A program made the translations under genes and the position numbers. Under the pieces are notes generated by a model. It searched no databases, had not been told where the DNA came from, and worked only from the letters and a program-made list of their open reading frames with translations. This document shows, piece after piece, positions 1 to 9,362 of a stretch of 35,654 bases of DNA (the stretch's first letter is position 1; each line of letters begins with the position of its first letter). The DNA is from Bacteroidales bacterium (GTDB lineage Bacteria > Bacteroidota > Bacteroidia > Bacteroidales > Lentimicrobiaceae), in assembly GCA_016705005.1 (NCBI GenBank), contig JADIZB010000042.1, forward strand, positions 1-35,654, read 5' to 3'.

Positions 1-236
1 GCACCTAAAATTTTATAGGGTCTAAAATCAACATCGAGCTTTTTTCTCTAAAGTTGCCTTTACGTCTATTCCAGTAAGAACTCCAGGCTTCAAGTTTCAA
101 GCTTCGGTTACCTTTCAACTGCTTCGTCAAAACTTACGTTTTTATAGTTTTGAATAATAGTATTCATAATAAACGTCTTTAAAATTGTGAGTAAAACTTT
201 GCCTTTTGTGACTTTATTAAAACAGTTTACTGATTT

Positions 237-400
237 TTAACAGCAATGGCCATGATGACCGTGAGCACCTTTTCATCAACGGGCCAACTTCATATTGCAT
301 ACCGGGCATTACCAGGTGGTCAAACTTATCACCTTCATAAAGCATAGGCATTTATAGCCAGTGCTTTTTCAACTTTTAAGAATCTTGATTTTCGTCCCAT
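237..400 (-). pseudogene. Frameshifted small protein with His/Cys-rich tail
   Basis: An ATG at 400 opens a short basic N-terminus (MGRKSRFLKVEKAL). A second frame, from the ATG at 351, then reads LYEGDKFDHLVMPGMQYEVG. A third frame ends in KGAHGHHGHCC followed by TAA at 237-239. Joining the three frames needs about three one-base corrections and gives a protein of about 55 residues with a tail suited to binding soft or borderline metals. It lies downstream of the CusB-like adaptor on the same strand, so it could be the last gene of that operon. I do not recognise the family. The His/Cys tail resembles those of metal chaperones, but the body is too short to assign. The broken frames match the pattern seen in the neighbouring adaptor gene. 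Confidence 0.35.
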
Positions 401-645
401 GTCTTTTGAATTTTATATTGTTTTTAAAATGGTTGATTATTGAAAATTTATAGACTCATGAGTGCTGTCACAATAGCATTTACAAGTTTAATGGAATTGA
501 ATAAAAAGAATAAAAGTAATCCTCGAAACCTGCCATGCAATTACACATTTTTAAAGAAGAATTATATAATTCACACATAATTGTATTTGAGAACTATTCA
601 TATACGGATTGCTGGATTCGTTATCATCGGTCCTTTTTGTTTAAG
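401..645. other. Non-coding, AT-rich
   Basis: No open frame with coding character was found between the small His/Cys protein and the end of the CusB remnant. The only structure seen is a 14-base perfect palindrome, GAATTATATAATTC, at 559-572. It may be chance in such AT-rich sequence. Confidence 0.4.
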
Positions 646-1952
646 TTAACTCTTAGTGTTATCAGGTTTTGGATCACAGGCATAATCATCCCGGCATAGA
701 GTTTGTTTGCCCTCCTGAGGATTCATCATACTGGGCTTGCCTTCGAGCTGTGCCAGATGCATCCACACTGAATGCACCCTGAGTAACATTTCTTCTCCAT
801 CCATCAGACCATTTCAACCACAACTGTTTCTAACATGGGACCAAGTTCTATTTGACGAATCTTAAAAATAGGTTCATCGCTACCAGCCTGTTTTACATAA
901 ACAACTGAGCGTTTGCCAGTCCATAAAACGGCAGAACGGGGAATAACTAATTTGCCTTTGTATTGATTGAGGTTTGCATTTACAATACCTGTCGCAAACA
1001 TTTCGGGTTTTAATTTACCACCCTGATTGCTGATTTCTACACGCACCCTTGCAACACGGGTAACAGGATCGAGCACAGGATCAATAAAGGAAATATTGCC
1101 TGAATAATTGGTTCCTGGCAATGCCTGGATAGTAAAGGAGACTTTTTGACCTTGCGACAAAAAGGGAAGATCACTTTCGTAAGCATCGAACATGATCCAG
1201 ACATGGGAGATCGGCAACATCAAAAAGACCGAGCCCGGTGAAATATAGTCACCATTGTTAACGCGTCTGGCGGAAACAATACCTGTAGTGTTGGCGAAAA
1301 CTTCCAAAATCCGTTTACCTTCCCTGAACTTTCGATAGCGGCAATCTGGCTTTCGGAGAGTTTCCATTGGCGGAGTTTATCTTTTGCTGCTTCATACAGT
1401 ATAGGTTGAGAGCTTTTTGTAGAAACTGTTTCGAGTAACTCCTGTTGAGCGGTTACCAGTTCGGGTGAATAGATTAAAGCAAGTGTTTGTCCCTTCCGGA
1501 CTACCTCGCCTGTGAAGTTGACAAACAACTTTTCGATACGGCCGGGCAGATAAGAAACCTGGCTTTGCAGTAAACGCTCATCAGCCTGCACCTTACCGTA
1601 CAAGCGAATATCCTTGACCGGATTTTGTTTGGAAACTAAAGTTGTCAGTACATTGGCCAATTGAGCAGCTTCTTCTGTCATGTGAATTGCGAGGGTCTGT
1701 AGTGGTGTCACCACCTCCTGGTTGAGCGGGATCAGATCCATGCCGCAAATGGGGCACTTACCTGGTTCGTGCATGAATCTGCGGATGCATGGCGCAGGTC
1801 CAGATGGTGCTTGTAGTGGCTTCGGCTGCTTGGTCGTGTTTATCTTCAGTTTTACCTGGTGAATGAAAGAAAAGCCAACCGAGAAAAAATCCACCAATTA
1901 AAATGAGGCTATAGCGGAAGTATCTATTAGAAAATATTTTTTTCATTGTCAT
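646..1952 (-). pseudogene. CusB-like RND periplasmic adaptor, multiply frameshifted
   Basis: Adaptor (membrane fusion protein) that would link the CusA-type pump to its TolC-like channel. The start at 1952 gives a one-TM N-terminus followed by the heavy-metal-binding motif WTCAMHPQI. The frame breaks near 1770-1780 and continues as MHEPGKCPICGMDLIPL, the barrel/lipoyl region (LPGRIEKLFVNFTGEVVRKG) and the hairpin. It breaks again at the A4 run 1306-1309 and continues through the beta-barrel (VFANTTGIVSARRVNNGDY) to VVVEMV at 804. Past that stop the usual C-terminus can still be read in alternating frames: LMDGEE, VTQGAFSVDAS, then AQLEGKPSMMNP. The shifts are a missing base near 812-814, a missing base near 789-791 and an extra base at 753-754. 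At least five indels make it non-functional as written. Most are single bases in short homopolymers, so poor sequence is a real alternative to decay. Confidence 0.85.
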
Positions 1953-1964
1953 TGAATTTTTGTG

Positions 1965-3412
1965 TTACTGAACCTGTGAAAATGCCATTAATCTTTGAAT
2001 CCATGCAATGGAAGTATTATAATCGGCAATAGCTTCCATCTGTTTGTATTCGTAATCGAGCGTTTGCTGACGTACACGCAGAATGTCGGTAAGATTGGTG
2101 CCTGAAGAAGCAAAGCTCCTAAACATTATGTCGAGCGATTTTGAAGCTAAACGGTATTGATCAGCATACAGTTTTATTCGTCGCTGTGCATCCTGATCTA
2201 ATTGTATGGCCTGATAATATTCAGTTTTAAGACCATTAGCCGTAGCTATGTAATTTTGAGCGGTTGCTGATTTCAACAAGTCTGCTTCGGATTTCATAGC
2301 ATTATATTTTTCCGGTAAATAGGCAAGGTAGCCGTAACCATTGGCATAATCATATCCTTGCCATTCATAGAAGACGAGGACATGGGGTTTTGCTGGACCA
2401 CTGTGTAAGCTAAACCAAATCCAACCATCGGATAGCCCATTTTAGTTACCATTTGTTTACGGGCTTCGAGCGATTTTTGTTCAAACTGCAGCATACCGAG
2501 CATGGGATTGTTACTCAAAGCTGTGTCGGAAAGAGCAAGTAAGGACAGTTGGAAATTATCTACAATTAAGGTATCCGGTAAGGCAACCTGAGATTCAGGC
2601 GGCCTGTTTAAATAGCTGTTAAATTGCGCTGTAATGGTGTTCAATTGATTTTTTAAGAGTTCGATATTGTTCTGAACATCACTTATTTCAATTTGAATGC
2701 GGTACACATCGGTGAGCCCCGAACTGCCAGACGAAGATCCCATTGAATTTCCCGGCATAGCCGGGGAAGTCTGTGCGGAAACTGAACCGGCTGAGTTTCC
2801 CGAACTACCACCCATTGTATTCATTCCGGAAGAGCCGGATGAAGACGACTGAGAAGATACAGGAGCAGGAGCATTGCCAGAAGAAGAAGGGTTACCGGAT
2901 GAAGGACCGGCTTTAAACCGAACTATAGCTAAACGTTCAATCGTTTGTAAGATTTCGATGTTTTTTTGTGAAATGCGGATATTCTGCCTGATCTTATGCA
3001 TATCGTACCAGGAGCGTTGTACATCGAGGAAGACCTGCAATTTGGCATCGCGAAACGATTCGAACTTCGCATTTGCCATCAGGCTCATTTCATCTTTCGC
3101 ATTTTTCAATACACCAAACCAGGGGAACATCTGCATAAGCTGAATATCCGCCACCTGGTTACCCGCGACAAGTTCCATGGGTTTGAGGAAGACTCCTACA
3201 TTAACGGTAGGATCGGGCAAGCTGCCAACCTGCGGTACTTTTTGCAAAGCAGCTTCATATTCAAAATAACGCTGAAGCACAGTCGGATTGTTTTTTGCAG
3301 CAATTTCGAGATAACTATACAGTGAATCAGGTTGTTGCTGACTGTAACCCCAAAACCAGCTTCCAAGAGCAAGGAGCGTGAAAAATAGTTGTTTAAATGC
3401 TTGTGTTTTCAT
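1965..3412 (-). pseudogene. TolC-family outer-membrane channel of the Cus system, one frameshift
   Basis: Outer-membrane efflux channel. The start at 3412 overlaps the end of the CusA-type gene by 20 bases, which indicates translational coupling. Residues 1-25 are a signal peptide (LLALGSWFWGYSQ). The helical region follows, then a Ser/Gly/Asn/Met-rich low-complexity stretch at residues 169-232, then the second half. The first frame ends at LPIYRKNIML (2294). The second frame restarts at once as KSEADLLKSATAQNY and runs to 1965. Adding one A to the five-base run at 2307-2311 gives the family-typical RKKYNAMKSEADLL and one continuous protein of about 480 residues. The damage is therefore a single homopolymer indel, either a recent mutation or a read error. 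The short gap to the CusB-like start (1952) places all three in one operon. Confidence 0.85.
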
Positions 3413-6400
3413 CGTTATCCTGATTGTTTATTGATTGAATTGTCAATTGGTTATGACGTGTAACGGCCCTTTCTCTCCACATAGCCTGGAATAAAGGAAC
3501 TACATAAACGGTCATTACCTGAATTACCATACCACCAAACATGGGTATGGCCATTGGGATCATGATGTCAGAACCTTTCCCATTAGAAGATAACACAGGC
3601 AGCAACGCTATAACCGCAACCGCCGTTGTCATCATGGCCGGACGTACACGCTTCATACCGGCAGTTACAACAGCCTCGCGAACATCGTGAACCGTGGAAG
3701 GATGCCGGTCTTCGAATACCTGGTGAATGTATGTTCCCATGATTACTCCGTCATTAGTAGCAATGCCAAACAAGGCAATGAAACCAACCCAGACCGCCAC
3801 ACTGAGATTAATAGTGTGCATCTGAAACATATCGCGGAGGTTGATACCGGCAACAGAAAAATTCATAAACCAACCCTGACCGTATAACCAAAGCATGATA
3901 AAGCCACCGGCGAAGGCCACAAATACACCTGAAAAGTGAATAAATGAAGCAGTAACCGTGCGGAACTGGAAATACAGCAACAACAGGATTAGCAGCAAAC
4001 TAATAGGAATTACAATAGCCAGTCGTTTGGTAGCCCTCAGTTGATTTTCGTAATTACCGGCGAATTTATAAGACACTCCGACGGGCAGTTTGATAGCACC
4101 GGAACTTAATTTGTCCTTCAGGATTTTTTCAGCTTCCTGAACTACATCCACTTCCGCTTTACCTTCGATTTTGTCGAAAATTACATATCCATTGAGGAAT
4201 GTATTTTCGCTGCGTATCATTTGCGCACCACGGGTATATTCGATATCGGCGATTTCGCTTAAAGGGACCTGTACACCATTCATAGCAGGGATCAAGATGC
4301 GTTGCAGATCTTCGGGATTATCGCGGAGTTCGCGGGCATAACGAACCCTGAGAGGGAAACGTTCGCGCCCCTCGACGGATGAAGATAATGCCATGCCTCC
4401 AACTGCAACCTGCAACACTTCCTGAACCTCGCTCACTGTCATACCGTATCGTGCCATAGCTTCGCGGTTGAGTTTGATTTCGAGGTAGGGAGCGCCAACA
4501 GCCCTGTCGTAGAATACGGCTGATGCTTTTATTGATGGCACCTCTTTTAAGGCCTGTTCAAGTTGCATTCCACCTTTTTCGATTGCATCTAAATCGGGAC
4601 CATACACTTTTAGTCCCATTGGAGCACGCATACCGGTAGATAGCATGACAAGACGGGCTTCGATTGGTTGAAGTTTTGGTGCAGAAGTCAAACCAGGGAT
4701 ATTAGTCACTTTCACAATCTCGTTCCAAATGTCAAGAGGTTTATTAATCCTTGGGCGCCATTGACGGAAATATTCACCTTTATTGTCAGGAATAAGGCTG
4801 TCGGAAGGAATAGCCCTGAATCCTTCTTTTTCAAAATTATATTTTTTACCACTTTGTAAAATATAACTGCCATCTCTATCGACTTTAAACTTCATTCGCT
4901 GTCCGTTTTCGTCGAGAATATACTCTGAAAGGTAACTAATGGTGTTCTCGAACATTTGCACCGGCGCGGGGTCGAGGGCTGAATTAACACGTCCCCATTT
5001 ACCCACAGCAACTTGTACTTCGGGAATAGCGGCTAAACGTTTGTCGAGCGTTTCGATGTACTGAAGGTTTTTTTCGATGCTTGAATGCGGCATACTTGTA
5101 GGCATAAGCAGGAATGAGCCTTCGTTTAATGAAGGCATAAACTCTTTGCCAGTGCCAGGGAATGTTTTAGCAGGCCCTTGCCAAACAGCTGTTTGCCTGA
5201 AGTTTTTCCAACCCACTTTTTCAAAGCCGGATGCGACAAAACCAAAACTTTTATCAAAGCCCTGCCATGCTAATAATCCGAAAATTAAGGTAACCAATGG
5301 AATAATAAGAAACTTAAGTTTGTGTTCCAGAGCCCATCGCATTATTTTTTCATAATAGTGTACCATTGACATCAAAGCGGCAAGGATAATAGCAATGATC
5401 CCACTTACAAAGAGAAAGTTAACCAGCAAGCTATTGTGCGCACCCAGAGGCAGCCATTCGACAGAGAGATAATAGGCTGCAACCAGCACCGTAATGGCAA
5501 TATTGATATAATTCGGAAATTCTTTACGGCTATCAGGCCAGCGGTAATCGAGTAAATTATTTATACCTACGGCAATTAATGCCAGGGCAGGCCATGTTTG
5601 CCACAGCATAATAAATATTATACCTGCTGCTATCAGGACACCGTTAAAGATTCTGCGAATCTTCTTTGTATCAATGTTTATTGAGAAGAAGATATGCGTT
5701 AAGGTGGGCAATACGATAATACCAAGCAGGAATGCAGCAACCAGGGCAAATGTCTTAGTGAAAGCCAGGGGGTGAAACAATTTACCTTCGGCAGCCTGCA
5801 TAGCAAAAACAGGAAGGAAACTAACAATAGTGGTTGCAATGGAAGTGACAACGGCAGCACGCACTTCGGTGGTAGCAAGATAAATGACGTCCATTAATTT
5901 ACGACCACGAATTCCTTTGTTTTCGGGCATTTCGAGGTGCCGGAGGATGTTCTCGACATCCACAATCCCAATATCAACCATTACTCCAATAGCAATAGCA
6001 ATACCGGAAAGAGCGACAATGTTGGCTTCGATACCGAAAGCCCGCATCAGGATAAAAGTCATTAATACGCCAATTGGCAATAACCCGGCTACGATAAGGG
6101 ATGCCCTGAGGTTCATCACAAGTATGATAATTACAATGATACTAATGAGAATTTCATGCGAGAGAGCGGATTCGAGAGTGCCGATGGTTTCTTTGATAAG
6201 GCCGGTACGATCGTAAAAAGGAACTATAGTTACTTTTGATATGGAACCGTCGGGCAATGTTTTCTGAGGCATTCCGGCTTCAATTTCTTTGATCTTGCTT
6301 TTAACATTGTTGATTACTTCCATAGGATTTGATCCATAGCGGGCAACCACCACAGCGCCTACGGCTTCGGAACCGGCTTTATCGAGACCTCCACGACGGG

Positions 6401-7265
6401 TTGCCGGGCCGAATACTACATGAGCAACATCTTTAATCCTGACGGGAACATTGTTACGGACTGCAACCACAGAAAGTTCAAGATCTTCGAGGTTTTTAAC
6501 ATAACCAAGGCCACGGATTATGTATTCCACATTATTCAACTCCATGGTTTCAGCGCCTATGTCAAGGTTGCTTTTGCGAACGGCATTCATCACATCCATA
6601 ACAGACACGCTGAATGCTTTTAGTGCTTCAGGATTTAAGTCAATCTGGTATTCCTTGATGAATCCGCCAACCGATGCCACTTCGGAAACACCTTCGGCAG
6701 TAGAGAGACCATATTTAACATAAAAGTCCTGGATGGTACGAAGTTCCTGAGGATCCCAACCTCCATTTGGTTTTCCCGTTTTCGGATCACGACCTTCGAG
6801 GGTATACCAGTATATTTGCCCAAGAGCAGTAGCATCAGGACCAAGAGTGGGTTGCACACCGGCAGGTAATATCCCTGCCGGGAGCGAACTAAGTTTTTCG
6901 AGAATACGGGAGCGGCTCCAGTAAAAATCTATATTGTCCTTAAAAATAATATAGATAAAGGACATTCCGAACATGGAAGTACTCCTTACAGTTTGAACAC
7001 CTGGAATACCAAGTAATGCGGTAGTTAGAGGATAAGTTATCTGATCCTGGATGTCTTTGGGTGAACGACCCATCCATTCGGTAGCAACAATCTGTTGGTT
7101 TTCGCCGATGTCGGGGATTGCATCCACAGCAACAGGATCGCGGGGCAGGAAACCTGAGTTCCAGTTAAAAGGCATGAAAACAATACCGAGGACAATAAAA
7201 GAAATAAGGAAGATAAAAGTTATCAGCCGGTTTTCGAGAAAGTATTTGACAAGGCGATTAAACAT
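3393..7265 (-). CDS. cusA: CusA-type heavy-metal efflux RND pump, enlarged (1290 aa)
   Basis: Inner-membrane proton-driven pump of the HME-RND family, probably for Cu(I)/Ag(I). The N-terminal TM is at residues 10-32 and is followed by the DAIPDIGENQQIV porter start. The TM4 motif IAIGVMVDIGIVDVEN at about 424-439 is of the CusA rather than the CzcA type. The periplasmic MLSTGM and GGM segments contain methionines near places where CusA uses them for metal, although exact equivalence needs an alignment. At 1290 residues it is longer than classical CusA (about 1040). Extra sequence at about 530-640 holds two to three additional hydrophobic segments, and the porter loop has an insert (YLSEYILDENGQRM). 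The gene is intact over 3.9 kb, in contrast to its damaged channel and adaptor. Upstream metal-binding-domain proteins and the His/Met-rich lipoproteins support a copper/silver role. Confidence 0.9.
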   Translation of the reverse strand: MFNRLVKYFLENRLITFIFLISFIVLGIVFMPFNWNSGFLPRDPVAVDAIPDIGENQQIVATEWMGRSPKDIQDQITYPLTTALLGIPGVQTVRSTSMFGMSFIYIIFKDNIDFYWSRSRILEKLSSLPAGILPAGVQPTLGPDATALGQIYWYTLEGRDPKTGKPNGGWDPQELRTIQDFYVKYGLSTAEGVSEVASVGGFIKEYQIDLNPEALKAFSVSVMDVMNAVRKSNLDIGAETMELNNVEYIIRGLGYVKNLEDLELSVVAVRNNVPVRIKDVAHVVFGPATRRGGLDKAGSEAVGAVVVARYGSNPMEVINNVKSKIKEIEAGMPQKTLPDGSISKVTIVPFYDRTGLIKETIGTLESALSHEILISIIVIIILVMNLRASLIVAGLLPIGVLMTFILMRAFGIEANIVALSGIAIAIGVMVDIGIVDVENILRHLEMPENKGIRGRKLMDVIYLATTEVRAAVVTSIATTIVSFLPVFAMQAAEGKLFHPLAFTKTFALVAAFLLGIIVLPTLTHIFFSINIDTKKIRRIFNGVLIAAGIIFIMLWQTWPALALIAVGINNLLDYRWPDSRKEFPNYINIAITVLVAAYYLSVEWLPLGAHNSLLVNFLFVSGIIAIILAALMSMVHYYEKIMRWALEHKLKFLIIPLVTLIFGLLAWQGFDKSFGFVASGFEKVGWKNFRQTAVWQGPAKTFPGTGKEFMPSLNEGSFLLMPTSMPHSSIEKNLQYIETLDKRLAAIPEVQVAVGKWGRVNSALDPAPVQMFENTISYLSEYILDENGQRMKFKVDRDGSYILQSGKKYNFEKEGFRAIPSDSLIPDNKGEYFRQWRPRINKPLDIWNEIVKVTNIPGLTSAPKLQPIEARLVMLSTGMRAPMGLKVYGPDLDAIEKGGMQLEQALKEVPSIKASAVFYDRAVGAPYLEIKLNREAMARYGMTVSEVQEVLQVAVGGMALSSSVEGRERFPLRVRYARELRDNPEDLQRILIPAMNGVQVPLSEIADIEYTRGAQMIRSENTFLNGYVIFDKIEGKAEVDVVQEAEKILKDKLSSGAIKLPVGVSYKFAGNYENQLRATKRLAIVIPISLLLILLLLYFQFRTVTASFIHFSGVFVAFAGGFIMLWLYGQGWFMNFSVAGINLRDMFQMHTINLSVAVWVGFIALFGIATNDGVIMGTYIHQVFEDRHPSTVHDVREAVVTAGMKRVRPAMMTTAVAVIALLPVLSSNGKGSDIMIPMAIPMFGGMVIQVMTVYVVPLFQAMWRERAVTRHNQLTIQSINNQDNDENTSI

Positions 7266-7313
7266 GGATCCGATATTAAATATTAGGTACAGTATTAGTT
7301 AAAAGATCATTTA

Positions 7314-7379
7314 TGAGATCTTAACGACGGCCGGGAGAGCTATTTACCAATTATGGTTCCCGGCAGTCGTCATATCTCA
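7314..7379. repeat. Imperfect inverted repeat between HMBD lipoprotein and cusA
   Basis: ACGACGGCCGGGA at 7324-7336 pairs with TCCCGGCAGTCGT at 7358-7370 (12 of 13 positions), and the outer arms TGAGAT (7314-7319) and ATCTCA (7374-7379) extend it. The loop is about 21 bases. It sits in the 121-base gap between the lipoprotein stop and the pump start. A GC-rich stem in this AT-rich gap could act as an attenuator, an RNA-processing or stability element, or a partial terminator. There is no clear T-run after it on the minus strand, so a simple intrinsic terminator is less likely. Confidence 0.6.
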
Positions 7380-7386
7380 GACCTGA

Positions 7387-7644
7387 TTAATGCATGTGCA
7401 TGGTGTCAGAATGGTCATGCATGTGGGTAGTGTCGGAAGCCTCTTTTTTAACAAGAGCCATTCCACATACAGGGCAATCGCCGGGTTTGTCTTTTTGCAC
7501 TTCCGGGTGCATAGTGCAGGTGTAAACTGCCATTTCACTAACGGTTGATTCAACGCCGGTTTTTGGGGTAGTTGAACTGTTGCAGGCACTGAATGTTAAG
7601 GCTAAAGAAAAAGCCAGAATCAGCATTGCGAATGATTTTTTCAT
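7387..7644 (-). CDS. Lipoprotein with one heavy-metal-binding domain and His/Met tail
   Basis: An 85-residue exported protein. Residues 1-21 are a lipoprotein signal ending in LTFSAC, so it is probably anchored by Cys21. One heavy-metal-binding domain follows with the usual pattern YTCTMHPEVQ...KPGDCPVCGMAL. The C-terminus is HMHDHSDTMHMH, a soft-metal ligand tail. The same domain is found at the N-terminus of the CusB-like adaptor in this operon. By family knowledge it binds Cu/Ag ions, and a role in handing metal to the pump is inferred. The next gene downstream is the CusA-type pump, after a hairpin. Confidence 0.85.
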   Translation of the reverse strand: MKKSFAMLILAFSLALTFSACNSSTTPKTGVESTVSEMAVYTCTMHPEVQKDKPGDCPVCGMALVKKEASDTTHMHDHSDTMHMH

Positions 7645-7716
7645 TTTTTCAAAACTTTAAGGGTTAACAAAATTAGCTGAACTTTAAACAATTGGCAACA
7701 AATGTATTATCGGTTA

Positions 7717-8148
7717 TTACATGCAACATCCCATTTTCATTTGATGTTCCTGTGTTTTTGCTTTCTTCAGTTTCATCCCGCATTTCGGGCATTTCCCCGG
7801 TTCCATGGAAGTGACTTCGGGATGCATAGGGCATGAATAAAGTGCTGAGGATTTCACCACTAAATCCATTTTGCATTTGGGGCATTTACCCGGCGAATCA
7901 CTGATAACCTCAGGATGCATAGGGCAGGTATATTGAACACTTGTTTTTTGAACCAGATCCATACCGCATTTAGGGCAAGTACCTGGTTTATCACTGATGA
8001 TTTCAGGGTGCATGGAACAGGTGAATAATATTGGCAATGCTGCTGAATCCGGGACATTGGTGGTTTCAGTCTCTGAAGTGTTTATTTGTGCACTTGCATA
8101 CCCAATGCTGATAAGTAAAAGGGATACAAGAATGATTATTTTTTTCAT
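7717..8148 (-). CDS. Secreted protein with three heavy-metal-binding domains
   Basis: A 143-residue protein with a cleavable signal peptide (cut likely after YASA, residue 20). It has three tandem copies of the C-x-MHPE...PG-x-CP-x-C-x-M-x-L module, at about residues 41-65 (TCSMHPEI...CPKCGMDL), 72-96 and 103-127. The C-terminus is QMKMGCCM. Each copy brings Cys, Met and His ligands, so the protein could buffer several ions in the periplasm. Free-standing triple copies are less common than the single domain fused to CusB or to P-type ATPases. It is the second HMBD gene upstream of the pump and is probably in the same operon, with a 72-base gap to the next gene. Confidence 0.85.
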   Translation of the reverse strand: MKKIIILVSLLLISIGYASAQINTSETETTNVPDSAALPILFTCSMHPEIISDKPGTCPKCGMDLVQKTSVQYTCPMHPEVISDSPGKCPKCKMDLVVKSSALYSCPMHPEVTSMEPGKCPKCGMKLKKAKTQEHQMKMGCCM

Positions 8149-8198
8149 GATTTGAGTTTTTGTTATGAAAACTAATTGTGGGTTTCCGGCTTTTCTGA

Positions 8199-8684
8199 CT
8201 ATGGATGATGCAACTCATGATCAGAAGATGATGATACCGGATGATGAGCAGGATGGGCTTCTCTTGTGAGGTTGAGATCGCGGAGGTATTGATTTATTGT
8301 TGAAGTATCACCCATATATGTGTGAGAACCCATCATGTTGTTACCATGCATGGTATTTCCGCCCATCATATTTCCGCCCATCATGTTGTCACCATCTATC
8401 ATTATTTCACAATAAGTTAGATAGTACAAGTTGCATAGGGAATCGTTCAGGTGGTATAAACTATCTTCCATCATTACATTGGGTTCGGTAAACTGTCCAT
8501 CAGGGCTAACGTGCAGTTTTAGCAGATTATCATTAGTTTTTGCTACCTGATAGCTCTGTTGTAAGAGTGTTTCGGTTTTTTTCAGGTTTGCGTTTAGTAT
8601 TTCCTTTTGGCTCTCTTTTTTACAGCTAAAAGCAATAAAAAACAGGAAGGAGATCGCTATTGTCATTACAATATTCTTTTTCAT
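8199..8684 (-). CDS. Met/His-rich lipoprotein, unknown family
   Basis: I chose the ATG at 8684 because it gives a standard lipoprotein signal (MKKNIVMTIA...FFIAFSC, Cys21). The 30 extra residues of the longer frame look non-coding. The 161-residue product has a helical region with an acidic DSLYHLNDSL segment, then a methionine-rich stretch at about 99-124 (DNMMGGNMMGGNTMHG), and a His-rich end (HPAHHP...DHELHHP). These are likely Cu(I)/Ag(I) and divalent-metal ligands in the periplasm. The plan, including the DSLY segment, resembles that of the lipoprotein at 9897-10421, so the two may be distant paralogues. I know of no named family. Confidence 0.75.
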   Translation of the reverse strand: MKKNIVMTIAISFLFFIAFSCKKESQKEILNANLKKTETLLQQSYQVAKTNDNLLKLHVSPDGQFTEPNVMMEDSLYHLNDSLCNLYYLTYCEIMIDGDNMMGGNMMGGNTMHGNNMMGSHTYMGDTSTINQYLRDLNLTREAHPAHHPVSSSSDHELHHP

Positions 8685-8967
8685 TTTTCTTATTTTTAAA
8701 TGATTCTGTTGGAGTTTTACTTTGAATTGATTAAATGAACCCGGTATTGAAATGAATAACAATTCCGGCTGCATAAAAAATATTAGTTGACAGAATTGAG
8801 GCGATTGATGCCAGAATTCCGCGCAATTGATTTCGGGTTGAGGATTTAGGGGAAGGGAGAGTGTATTACAAAGAGCCAGATGAGGCTTTTTTGCACAAAG
8901 ACAAGGTTAAATTTGCCTGTGGTTACAAGTTATACCACTAAAAGTGATTACTCCCTAATTAAGGAAT

Positions 8968-9345
8968 TCAACAGCGAAAAACGCCCAGGGAGGCCGGTGA
9001 GAAGCAAGTTTTAAAATCAAAAACCGCTCGATGATTAAATAAAGTATAGGAGGAGGGAGGAGGAATTAAGGTCAAAAAATCAACAAAAAAGGATGGTTGT
9101 AAAGTGAGAAAACTTTGAGGAGCATTAATAATATTGATAATTCCGGACTCGAACTCACTTTCAAGTTTCGAAAACTTAAAAATATTGTGGCATTTGTCAC
9201 AATGGTTGTCGCAACAAGGTTCTGGTGTTGAAAATACTGAAAAAGACATAACAGTGGAGCCGCAATAATGCCGGGTAAAAGGAATCCCTGCTGTTGCGAT
9301 CAACAACAGAAACACAATGACAATATTTCCGGCTTTTTTGAGCAT
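8968..9345 (-). CDS. HYC_CC_PP family exported protein
   Basis: A 125-residue protein with an N-terminal signal/TM segment (residues 7-22), then the family-defining HYC at 26-28 (FTRHYCGSTVMSF), CC at 44-45 (PEPCCDNHCDKCHNIFK) and PP in LIPPPSSYT. It matches the Bacteroidota HYC_CC_PP family, which is often found near metal-resistance genes and has no proven biochemical role. The dense Cys/His set (HYC, CCxxxCxxC) suggests metal binding or redox chemistry outside the cytoplasm. It is the first gene of the Cus-side cluster and has its own candidate promoter at 9363-9370. Confidence 0.8.
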   Translation of the reverse strand: MLKKAGNIVIVFLLLIATAGIPFTRHYCGSTVMSFSVFSTPEPCCDNHCDKCHNIFKFSKLESEFESGIINIINAPQSFLTLQPSFFVDFLTLIPPPSSYTLFNHRAVFDFKTCFSPASLGVFRC

Positions 9346-9362
9346 AATTTTATTACAAACTA

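Noticed and set aside
1..236. Possible continuation of the decayed operon
   Set aside because: No frame gave a recognisable protein even when single shifts were allowed.
8685..8774. N-terminal extension of the Met-rich lipoprotein from 8774
   Set aside because: It would hide the clear lipoprotein signal that begins at 8684.
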